A DNA stretch of 64,000 nucleotides from Diaporthe sp. PMI_573 (lineage: Eukaryota; Ascomycota; Sordariomycetes; Diaporthales; Diaporthaceae): NCBI GenBank assembly GCA_021399435.1, contig JAJTUP010000080.1, positions 186,001 to 250,000 of the forward strand, written 5' to 3'. A model generated the notes under the pieces. That model saw nothing but the letters and a program-made list of their open reading frames with translations. It made no database searches and was not told the DNA's origin. How positions within the stretch are numbered: the stretch's first letter is position 1; each line of letters starts with the position of its first letter. Position numbers and translations under genes: made by a program. Shown in pieces: positions 56,373 to 64,000 of the stretch.

Positions 56373-57180
56373 CTAGTAGAAAACCGAAGCGACATGCTTG
56401 CCCTTGCCCCCAGACATCATGTCCATCATTACTGAATCATCGCACTCAAGCCTACGGCTTCCAATGCTCGCCAACCCGTCGAAAACCTGAATGTCCTCGT
56501 TAAATCGCACCTCAATGGCAACCAATCCGCATTTGCCCGATTTTCGACGGACATAGTCGTAACACAGCAAATACTTCCCGTCGACCTCCTCCCCGTCCTC
56601 CAGTTCCTCGTCTCTGACCCAACAACGGCCGCCGCGACCACGGGTCCAAGTGTACGCACATCTTTCCGAACTGTCATCGCCGTACACGTACGCCTGTGTT
56701 GTCGAGATGTTGACGATGCGGTTGTCCTTAATTCTCTTTGCATAAGGGCTTGCTGAGGTGCTCTGCTTTCTCTTCTTCGATGCACTCGTTGCTTGGCGAG
56801 CAACAGTGCCCACATGGAGCCGGGCTTCAAGTCGAGTAAGACATCTGTGGAGAGCGGCTAGCTTGGCGAGATCTACTTTCCGAGGAGTCGGCAGCGTCAA
56901 CATTGATGTCGCTGACATCGCGAGTATTGACCTCGTTATGATCATCGAGGTCGATGGGTTCTGTACTTGACACCACATCACCATCGTCGTGTAGGTCCCA
57001 GTCACCCTCGACAGCGGCATCACCATGGAGCGTGGCAACCTTGTTAACGCGCTCGTCGCCTATCTCGTAAGCGCTTTCATCCTCAGGTGTGAAAGCATCG
57101 GTGGCACCGCCATCGGAGCGTTTATCGTCGACACCGTCGTGCGTGGCCTCATGGTCACGTGCAATCTCGTCTGCAACTTA
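56373..57180 (-). CDS. Hypothetical protein, possibly frameshifted
   Basis: Two adjoining minus-strand segments look coding but are in different frames. From about 57180 to 56840 an acidic, hydrophilic segment (DAFTPEDESAYEIGDERVNK, then DLDDHNEVNTRDVSDINVD) is open. From about 56840 to 56373 another frame continues (KRIKDNRIVNISTTQAYVYG; RCWVRDEELEDGEEVDGKYL; CDDSVMMDMM). No clean GT-AG intron joins them by eye, so there may be a frameshift or a missed intron. No known family recognised. Gene limits are approximate. Confidence 0.35.
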
Positions 57181-59063
57181 TTTGGACCTGGCTTCAGTAA
57201 GTGACTTGTAAAAGGGACCTCATATACCTGCGAGTCGTCAATAAACCAGAATGCTGCTGTTCTATTGATATGCTTCTGCTCCTCTTTTCGCCCACCGCCA
57301 GTCTTTAGTCTCTTTGTTTGTCTCCAGACTCTTCAAGTTGGTCTCCTCTTTACTCCAGGTTTGCTATGGCTCCCCAGCACCCAGCACCCACTCGCCCCCG
57401 TCCACAATTCCCCCTGCCATCTCTCCGGAGTCTATTTTGTTTCTTCTTTTCAACTGCAGGGCCATGCCAGCGGCAACGTCTCCAGTCTGTTCCCAACGCG
57501 GGTACTTCTGTCGGAGACGAAGCCCGTCTTGCCTGTTCGCTGTAGCTACTAATAGTTAATTAGCCTAGCTGGTCTCCCGCCAGGGTTTCCAAGATCGCCT
57601 GCTATTCGCCGAGTTGCTCCCTGTAAACCCCTGTAACATCTACTTGTAATAAATAACCTTATGAACTCTGGACTGTTGCGCCCTCCTCTTGGCCTACCTC
57701 AGCTACTACCTATTACCACCAACTAAACTCATCATCCACCGCCCTGCTACTGCGCCGCTCGCCAGCGGCCCGGTGACAAGGCTGAGAGGTGTCAAAGAGG
57801 TTCGAGAGCGATCTCGCGATTATCGTCACTCGAGACTCGCTTTGCTTTGCAGATACGAGCAGTCCTTCAAAGGCCAGAGCCAACCCCACCCGCCCGTTGG
57901 AGAGGATCGTCGATAACCTCCAGGTTCGGTTCCCTCCTCCACCTCCAGCCCGCTGCATCGAGTCTCGTCGGAGAGCGACTCCGGTTCTTCCAGAATCCAA
58001 CGGTTCACCGACGCCGAGACAAGCGTCCGATCGCGCTAATGCTCTCTCTAATCAAAACCTATCACGACACGTGGTCGCGTGCGCTGACGGTCTCTTTTGA
58101 TCTTGTATCGGCTCGTAGAACCAGTTTCGCCTAAGAGGTTGAGTGGGTTTCGTTTGCAAGTCGATAACTCAAGGTCAGTAGTTAGCCAGGTACTTCATCT
58201 AACGTGCATATACCCTGACAGTTCTGCGTGTCTCTCTCCGCAACTAGATACCAACTAGGAGTGATCATCATGTAATTACTCTACTGTATGGATACAGATA
58301 CAGTATGTACTCTACTTCCCGCAAGCTAGGACGAGGAGCGGACATAAGCGAGATGGGATTGTCTCCCCTCCCCTTGCTCCCCATTTCTCACCGGAAACTG
58401 CTCATCTCTCTTCTCAACTCGTTATTGTTACAGGTGAGAAGCCACACGTTCAAGCCACGCCACACCGCATGGTACTTTCTGTCTGGTCCGTGGAATGCGG
58501 CAGCGATGCCCAGTCCCTCGATGCCCAGTCCTCCCACGGCCAACCCTCTCTCGGCATCCAGTTCCGTGCCCAGGCCGCCCACGGGCTGGACACGCCGCAC
58601 AGTGGCGCTCCAGGACGTGATCTCGATCCCGTCTCATCATTGACAACTTGACAGAGTCCGCAGATCAATCAGCTCATACGTCTCAGCGACACAGTCCGAG
58701 ATGCCCTCCTCCGCCCCCATCCCCAGGGCGTGCCGGAGTCCGGAGCGAGCCAGTCAACTATTGAGTTGCTACAGCTAGGATTCTGTGAGCTGTGAGCTAT
58801 TGGCCGTGCTTGGCCCCCAAGTTGCGTGCCGCCGGCTCTGTTTGCCCGTGTTGATTAATTAACAAACGGTCCTATTCCATTCGAAGCGCGCGCTTATGGT
58901 CCGTGCCTTCCGCGACTATCGACTTTTGTGCAGTTTATTGAGGCGCACTCAAGAGGTATTTTCATTTCTTTATTTGATTCTTGTCTTGGTATCGTTATTC
59001 CTTTGTCTATTGTACATAATATGTATTACAATGGTTTTGTCTCATCTCGCCTACCGGAGCCAC
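57181..59063. other. Gene-free stretch, pyrimidine-rich in part
   Basis: About 1.9 kb with many overlapping frames in all directions, mostly low complexity and CT-rich (57260-57760), without a domain or consistent splice structure. A non-coding transcript is possible but not shown. Confidence 0.45.
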
Positions 59064-60572
59064 TTACCGGGGCATGACTCGACTCAGGACCGACGATGCC
59101 TTCCGGAGCGACCTCTTCACATACGCCGGCCGCATGAAGCCGTGGCCCGGAGCGATGCCCTCGCCGCCGTCCAGCAGGCTCCAGAGCAGATCGATCTGCT
59201 GGATGGACAGCAGGCCCGGCCCTCCCCACTCGGGCCGCCCGGTGAGGCCGAGGATCTGCTCGATTCTCTCCAGCAAGTTGAGGGAGGCGTTGGAAAAGCG
59301 GATTCCCTGCGCGCAGAGGTCCTGTGGCCACGCCTCGCCGATCCGGAGTCCCGGGATGGGCCTGAGGGGTTCGGCGGCGATGTTCTCGAGCCAGAGGATC
59401 ATGTGCTTGAGGAAAACCTCGTAGAGGGATATGAGCTGGGTGAAGACGGCCGTGATGGTCAAGGCAAGAGGAGCCAGCAACGGCTGCAGAGAGGCGGATG
59501 GGAAGGGGGAGGCAAGGTTGGGGCTTGGGCCTTGGCCGTGGCCATTGTGTCCACCTCCGTAGGGATGTGGCGACGAAGACTGGCCATCCAGCCCTGGCAG
59601 GTTCACGATATCGAGCTTGTGCGCACCGTCGAGTGGCGCATGGCACTGTCGGTTGTTGAGGAGCCGCGACAGCACCTGGAAGAGCTCCTGTGTTGACCTC
59701 ATTGTGAACTCTCCGAGCGTGGAGTTGTCGATGAATAGCGGGCCCTCGCGGAAGAGGATGCTGTTCAGGGTCATGACGGACCGATGTGATTCGATGGCGG
59801 CCATGCGGATGTGTAAGTCGTTGTTGAGCTTGGACAGCTTGGATAAGGCGTCGGACAGATCGATACTGCCCATGGGGGCACCCAGCTCCGGGATCACCAG
59901 GCTTGCCGGGTCTGAGCATGTGACAGTGAGGTCGGACTGACTTGACTTCGTCTTTAACACGTCGTTCTCGTCTATGTTCCAGTCGTGGTCGGCAAAGGCG
60001 GAGCTATGCTTGAAGCAACTCGAGACGTTCCACGGCACTGGCGGAGGGAGTGACGAAGTCTGCAGTTCAGCTGTCCCAGCAGCGGGCCACGATGACTCAA
60101 GGGCAAAGACAACGTTTGTGGTGGTTCCAACAACCGGCGGCGCCGCTGTAGAGGTTGTGGTTGTTGGTATAGTTGTTGGTATAGTTGTTGGTATAGTTGT
60201 TGTTGAGAACATCATGCTCTCAATTCCATGTTGGTCGTTCATCTTCAGGAAGATGCCCGAGCCTGGTGACACGCTCGAAGGGCTTGGGTCGCTCTGCTGG
60301 TTCTTTGCGGTCGTCTGTTTCTTCTGCGAGCGAACTGGCTTCGCTCGGGGTTCCTCAGTCGACTCCTTGCCTGCGCGCTGGCCAGGAGCCGAGTCTGACT
60401 TCCTCGGTCTCCCGACCTTCTTCTGCCCGCCAATATTGCATTCCTCGCCGAGCATAGTGCATCGTGCACATTTTGGGTCGTTTTGCCTGATGCGTTGACA
60501 TCTTGTCTTGTGCCGCCGGCAGACATCGCAGGACAGCCGCCGTTGCGACGGATGGATCGTGGAGGTGCCCAT
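59064..60572 (-). CDS. Zn2Cys6 transcription factor (502 aa)
   Basis: Single exon of 502 residues. N-terminal zinc cluster LSCDVCRRHKTRCQRI...CARCTMLGEEC: C15-x2-C18-x6-C25-x9-C35-x2-C38-x6-C45, followed by a basic GRPRK AT-hook-like stretch and Ser/Thr/Gln-rich linker. The 12-bp minisatellite at 60160-60206 encodes a TTIP repeat. The C-terminal half carries AflR-like regulatory helices (MRSTQELFQVLSRLLNNRQC; LALTITAVFTQLISLYEVFL). AflR-type proteins are nuclear activators of secondary-metabolite clusters. No biosynthetic core gene lies nearby in the window except the methyltransferase at 54.8 kb; it might act on the terpenoid cluster or on genes to the right. Confidence 0.9.
   Translation of the reverse strand: MGTSTIHPSQRRLSCDVCRRHKTRCQRIRQNDPKCARCTMLGEECNIGGQKKVGRPRKSDSAPGQRAGKESTEEPRAKPVRSQKKQTTAKNQQSDPSPSSVSPGSGIFLKMNDQHGIESMMFSTTTIPTTIPTTIPTTTTSTAAPPVVGTTTNVVFALESSWPAAGTAELQTSSLPPPVPWNVSSCFKHSSAFADHDWNIDENDVLKTKSSQSDLTVTCSDPASLVIPELGAPMGSIDLSDALSKLSKLNNDLHIRMAAIESHRSVMTLNSILFREGPLFIDNSTLGEFTMRSTQELFQVLSRLLNNRQCHAPLDGAHKLDIVNLPGLDGQSSSPHPYGGGHNGHGQGPSPNLASPFPSASLQPLLAPLALTITAVFTQLISLYEVFLKHMILWLENIAAEPLRPIPGLRIGEAWPQDLCAQGIRFSNASLNLLERIEQILGLTGRPEWGGPGLLSIQQIDLLWSLLDGGEGIAPGHGFMRPAYVKRSLRKASSVLSRVMPR
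60160..60206. repeat. 12-bp coding minisatellite
   Basis: About four units of GTTGTTGGTATA (plus strand) within the Zn2Cys6 gene, encoding repeated Thr-Thr-Ile-Pro on the minus strand. Copy number is likely variable between strains; length changes stay in frame. Confidence 0.85.
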
Positions 60573-61023
60573 GGTTGTACAGGGTTACACAAAACCCGAT
60601 CGGAGTCTTGGGGGAGGGGGGGAATCGGATGAAGAAAGGATGGATCGATAAGCGTACATGATATTCGGGCAGCACGGCAAGTAGAGCGAGCAACCGGGCG
60701 CCGAGGAGGAGAGTAGAGTTGACTGAGGCTCACATCAATCAGTCCGAGTGCGAGAATGAGCGCGTCACTCGTGCGTACTGATGAGGCACTGCTCACCCGT
60801 CCCGATCCCTTTGGGAAACCGTCCGCGGAGGGTTTACGGACGAATGGCTTGCGCCGTGCCAAAACTCTGATAGCTGACTAATGTCACATTCCGAGACAAG
60901 ACGCGACGGATGGGGCTAGACGGTAATAGAACATGGTGGGAACGGTGGATACCGGGAGCTACCGACCATAGCAACTAGGAAAGTAACTGGGTAACTAACT
61001 AAGGTAGGCAACCAACTAACGAG
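60573..61023. promoter_or_regulatory. Upstream region of the Zn2Cys6 gene
   Basis: 450 bp between the regulator start and the AT-rich repeat. Position suggests the regulator promoter; no element recognised. Confidence 0.4.
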
Positions 61024-61169
61024 GTAAGTGGTTTCGTTTTTAATCCGTGTATATACCCTTCTTAAGCAGTATATAGGCGGTTCCTTCATATAGTGGTAAA
61101 CGCTTAAATACCACAGCGTTCTTTTTAAAAAAAATAATGTAGAAAAGAGTAGGTATACAATATAATTAT

Positions 61170-62158
61170 CCTCCTTGGTATGAGGTTAAAAGACCTATCA
61201 TTGTGTTTTCCAACTGATTTTATTCAACTGTGTGTACTCTGCTACCACGTGTGTTTAGAAGCCATTGCACTAGTCTTTAGTTGTCTTGATAGACCTTGTC
61301 AAGCCATCTGCTTATATTGTTCCACTCCTTTTTCTTGATTGGCTTTTTGTTATCAATCCTTGATTTAATAGCCAGAAGCTCCTCGGTCTGTTCAGAATAG
61401 ATCTCGTGGGTTCTCAGTGTACTAATAAACACGCCTATTCTTGTCGACATTATTAATTGGTTCTCGTTGGGGTACTCTGATGCAAGAGCTGCCCTTGCCT
61501 TGCGGTAGACTTGCTCGTTATAGTCAAAGTCCATTTTTGTGGCTGTTTCTGGCAAGGCTGTCAGAACATGTATCCACACAGTAGAGCGTGGTTGACTTAC
61601 CTGCAGTCTGTTCCAACCGCAGCTGTGAAAAACGCTTAATGGGATCTCAGACACGTGCACTGGGTCGACTTGTATTGTAGTGGTGTTGGTTTCGGCCGAA
61701 TGATTGTTTTCGAATGATCTTAAGGGACAAGTCTGTGAACCAATCCGGATCCTTCTGGGACAGGGCGGCTTTTATGGTCCATTTCGGGCAAGTTATGTTC
61801 GAAGGCCTGAGTCACATGGCGAAGGCACTTTGACGGTGTTTAACGGTGCTTGACGGCGTCTGACTAGGTTGAGCTCGTATCTCGCAATAGCTTCGATCTT
61901 GACGGGTTGAGAGCTTGTCAACAGCGCCGGCGCGAATAGCGGCGGAGACTAGGCACGGCTCAACACTAAGACTTATAGTGCGAAGTAGTGGCATCTAACA
62001 GAGCACTGGTGTGCAGAAGTAGATTGGAAAGTCACTGTTTAAAGCCTTGCATAGCGAATCTCACTGTTATCGTCGATAAGACACATTGTTCCTTGTCCTT
62101 ATAGGACACTCATTGCCGTTCCAGCTTAGTAGAGGAACTCAAAGAATACAAATAGTCC
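61170..62158. mobile_element. ~990-bp insertion of unknown type in the repeat
   Basis: Bounded by the 15-bp direct duplication. The ends show no clear terminal inverted repeat or poly-A tract. It carries a small minus-strand gene (61277-61534) and a segment (~61815-61990) that resembles, in inverted orientation, sequence at 62745-62885 outside the insertion. A 15-bp duplication would suit a non-LTR-type insertion or an unusual element. Confidence 0.45.
61277..61534 (-). CDS. Small protein of unknown function in the insertion (85 aa)
   Basis: Starts MDFDYNEQVYRKARAALASE and ends RWLDKVYQDN: charged, helical, 85 residues, including KKPIKKKEWNN. The frame is open upstream to 61660 (127 residues). 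A GTAAGT at 61600 and CTGACAG at 61558 resemble a 43-nt intron that would make the upstream part non-coding. No family recognised; it lies on a segment with signs of mobility, so it may be a transposon cargo or an element-encoded protein. Confidence 0.4.
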   Translation of the reverse strand: MDFDYNEQVYRKARAALASEYPNENQLIMSTRIGVFISTLRTHEIYSEQTEELLAIKSRIDNKKPIKKKEWNNISRWLDKVYQDN

Positions 62159-62744
62159 ATACAATATAATTATGGTACGTGGCCTAGAAAATATAGACAG
62201 CCTTGTAACAGCCGTATAGATAAGGCTAGTAAGAACCGCTTCTAGCGGCGCTATAAACTAGAACCATTAATATAAGTATCCTAAGACTAATAGTAGAGCA
62301 ATTAGTTACATAATAAAGACTAAAATCGTTTTAACACGGTTTCTATATAAAATATAATAATCCTACAGCTATAGTTTTAGTTAATACCTCTTTTTTTAAC
62401 ATCTATATTAATATATACTTATATAAGATTCCAAGAAAACCCTTGCCAAGTAAGCCTCTAAAGTAATATTATAGCCTATATCTAAGTATATAGCTGTTAA
62501 CTTTAATAAAAGTTAAAATGGTTAAAAGATTTAACTAATATCTAAGTAGTTTTATTTTTAATCTATATTAACTATTTATATTTATTTAAGTTCCTCTATT
62601 TAGCTGAAAACCATAGTTAGTATCCTAGAAGGACAAGACATAATTAAAAAAAAAACAGTAATTTTTACCATACAGAACTTTTTATAGTAACTTTACAATC
62701 TTCTGCAAACCTATCTATAGTCAGAAGCTGCCCGCCATTCTGCG

Positions 62745-62890
62745 CTAAAAGCCATAGCATTAGGCCGTGCCTAGTCTGTTTGTGCCGGTACTGTTAACAA
62801 GCCATCAGCCTGTTGAGATTAAAGCTATTGCAAGCCGCGAGCAACCTAATCTAACGCCGTTAAGCACTATGTAAAAGTGTTATTGCCGTA
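62745..62890. repeat. Inverted, decayed relative of part of the insertion
   Basis: Shares GCCGTGCCTAGTCT, CTGTT(A/G)ACAAGC, AAGCTATTGC and ACGCCGT(T/C)AAGCAC, in order, with the minus strand of ~61815-61990. This copy is more AT-rich, consistent with RIP. Confidence 0.55.
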
Positions 62891-63045
62891 TAACTTAGGC
62901 AAGTTGGCCAAAATAGGCAATAATAAAGGCAGCCATTGCCCCAACTGTATACTCTTATAGGACACATACAGGTTCTAGCTCTACTTAAACACACCCATCT
63001 AGCAAAACCAAGCAACACAACCTTGTTCCGCTATATTACAAGACT

Positions 63046-63240
63046 TGTCAGATTATCACCCTTTTAGGTATGTGGGACGTGTAATTATGGTCCAATTGAT
63101 GGGGTGGTAACTGGGTGTATTGTGATGATGTCTTGTCTTGGTTCTTTTGGTGGGACCCCACCCGTAAGGGGGCTGGTTTTGTCATGATTCAACCATTGAT
63201 GCCTCAGGCACCTAACCCAAAGCACCCGTCACATCTGACA
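63046..63240 (-). repeat. Ty1/copia 3' long terminal repeat (195 bp)
   Basis: Bounded by the inverted pair TGTCAGAT (63046-63053) and ATCTGACA (63233-63240), with a purine-rich tract CTGAGGGGGTG (minus strand) next to it on the coding side. These are the end signals of a long terminal repeat. Short for an LTR but within the known range. The 5' LTR is outside the window, so the match between LTRs cannot be checked. Confidence 0.72.
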
Positions 63241-63277
63241 CACCCCCTCAGACTCGCAGGTACTGGGAGTCTGCGTT

Positions 63278-64000
63278 TTACTCCCCTTCAACTGCTTTTA
63301 GTCTGTTATTTATGGGGTCTTCCCGTAGGGTTGTCTCTCCATGTCTTGTTTTCACATCTTTTAGGCCCAACTGGTGGAGGAATCCTTTCCACTTTCCAGC
63401 CGGTAATGCCTTTGTCAACCCATCTGCCATCATTTCTGCTGAAGGTGTGTATTCCACCTGGATTGTTCCTCGTTGAGTTTCCTGCCGCAGCCAGTGATTG
63501 TGTATGTCCACATGTCGTAATTTGGTCTTGAGTGTTGTGACTTCTGAGTTGACCAGTTTGATTGTTTGTGTGTTGTCACATTCGATCTTGATTCGCTTGT
63601 TGTCCAGGTCCACTGAAAGTTCTGTGAGGAGCCGGCTCACAAATAGTGTTTCTTTTGCTGCTTGAGCAAGAGCTAGAAGCTCTGCCTCCGTTGTTGATGT
63701 AGTGACCGTGTCTTGCTTGTTTGCTCTCCATCCAATCAGGCCTCCAAACAGTTTCATTGCGAATGCCTGGGAACTTTTCCGATCGAGGGTGTTGTCTGCG
63801 AATGAAGCATCGCTTGCGACAACCAACTCTTCGGTGTCCTTGAAGCAAAGAGCAAGGTGTTTGGTGCGTTCGAGGTACAGCAGCACGCGGTCGGCAGCAT
63901 CTTGGTGTTTTCGACTCGGATTTGTCAGGAATCTTGCAAGCCTTGACGTGGCAAATGCAATATCTGGTCGTGTGGAAATGGCGGCGAATAGGAGCGATCC
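63278..64000 (-). CDS. Ty1/copia retrotransposon Pol, reverse transcriptase end and RNase H (partial)
   Basis: Open from the right edge to a stop at 63278, 240 codons. It begins GSLLFAAISTRPDIAFATSR, the block at the end of copia reverse transcriptases, then has RNase H blocks ELVVASDASFADN, SSQAFAMKLFGGLIGWRANK, STTEAELLALAQA and TKLRHVDIHNHWLR, and ends with MMADGLTKAL. The catalytic Asp-Glu-Asp residues (in DASFAD, TEAE and ECDNTQ) are intact. Coding sequence shows no stops or RIP-like decay, which argues for recent insertion or purifying activity. The 3' LTR follows within 40 bp. Gag, protease and integrase lie outside. Confidence 0.92.
   Translation of the reverse strand, partial: GSLLFAAISTRPDIAFATSRLARFLTNPSRKHQDAADRVLLYLERTKHLALCFKDTEELVVASDASFADNTLDRKSSQAFAMKLFGGLIGWRANKQDTVTTSTTEAELLALAQAAKETLFVSRLLTELSVDLDNKRIKIECDNTQTIKLVNSEVTTLKTKLRHVDIHNHWLRQETQRGTIQVEYTPSAEMMADGLTKALPAGKWKGFLHQLGLKDVKTRHGETTLREDPINNRLKAVEGE

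Larger units (their letters stand above)
61024..62560 (+). repeat. AT-rich dispersed repeat, copy 2, split by an insertion
   Basis: 61024-61169 matches the first part of copy 1 (51142 onwards) and 62159-62560 matches the rest. The two halves are separated by ~990 bp absent from copy 1. ATACAATATAATTAT occurs at both break points (61155-61169 and 62159-62173), as expected of a target-site duplication. Differences between copies 1 and 2 are mostly transitions. Confidence 0.75.

Noticed and set aside
1..64000. CRISPR arrays, bacterial operons, riboswitches
   Set aside because: Genome is eukaryotic (spliceosomal introns throughout); no regularly spaced repeat array with unique spacers was seen.

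Overview
The window comes from a filamentous ascomycete, a Pezizomycotina fungus and probably a Sordariomycete. The support is 50-90 bp introns with GCTGAC/CTAAC-like branch points, housekeeping genes of fungal type (TRAPPC10/Trs130, MRI1, MGST3), two Zn2Cys6 regulators, several cytochrome P450s, an intron-bearing tRNA-Phe, and repeats with C:G-to-T:A decay typical of repeat-induced point mutation (RIP). The species cannot be named from sequence alone. Splice sites were assigned by reading GT-AG signals and frame continuity; none is backed by transcripts.

Layout. Position 149 down to 1 is the 5' end of a non-reducing polyketide synthase (SAT domain) that runs off the left edge. From 1 to 21 kb lie a small secreted protein, three multi-span membrane proteins of unknown role, an M20 metallopeptidase, methylthioribose-1-phosphate isomerase, TRAPPC10 and a microsomal glutathione transferase; a small TIR element sits just upstream of the peptidase.

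From about 21.7 to 41.5 kb is a terpenoid biosynthetic cluster: P450-A (+), P450-B (-), P450-C (+), a Zn2Cys6 regulator (+), a SAM methyltransferase (-), P450-D (-), an aminoglycoside-phosphotransferase-like protein (-), a chimeric terpene synthase with cyclase and prenyltransferase domains (-), and P450-E (+). A tRNA-Phe and a LigM/GcvT-like folate-dependent enzyme follow at 42-45 kb. My inference is that the synthase makes its own C20 or C25 diphosphate and cyclises it, and that the five P450s and the methyltransferase (possibly also the LigM-like enzyme) decorate the skeleton. The product cannot be told from the sequence.

From 45 to 64 kb the region is gene-poor, AT-rich and full of repeats. 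It holds an unidentified gene relic, a decayed hexapeptide acetyltransferase, a small secreted protein, a 436-bp near-perfect foldback element, a two-copy AT-rich repeat (one copy split by a ~1-kb insertion with a 15-bp duplication), an NmrA-like pseudogene broken only by TAG codons, a 130-residue conserved-looking protein, a second SAM methyltransferase, a second Zn2Cys6 regulator, and at the right edge the 3' end and LTR of a Ty1/copia retrotransposon.
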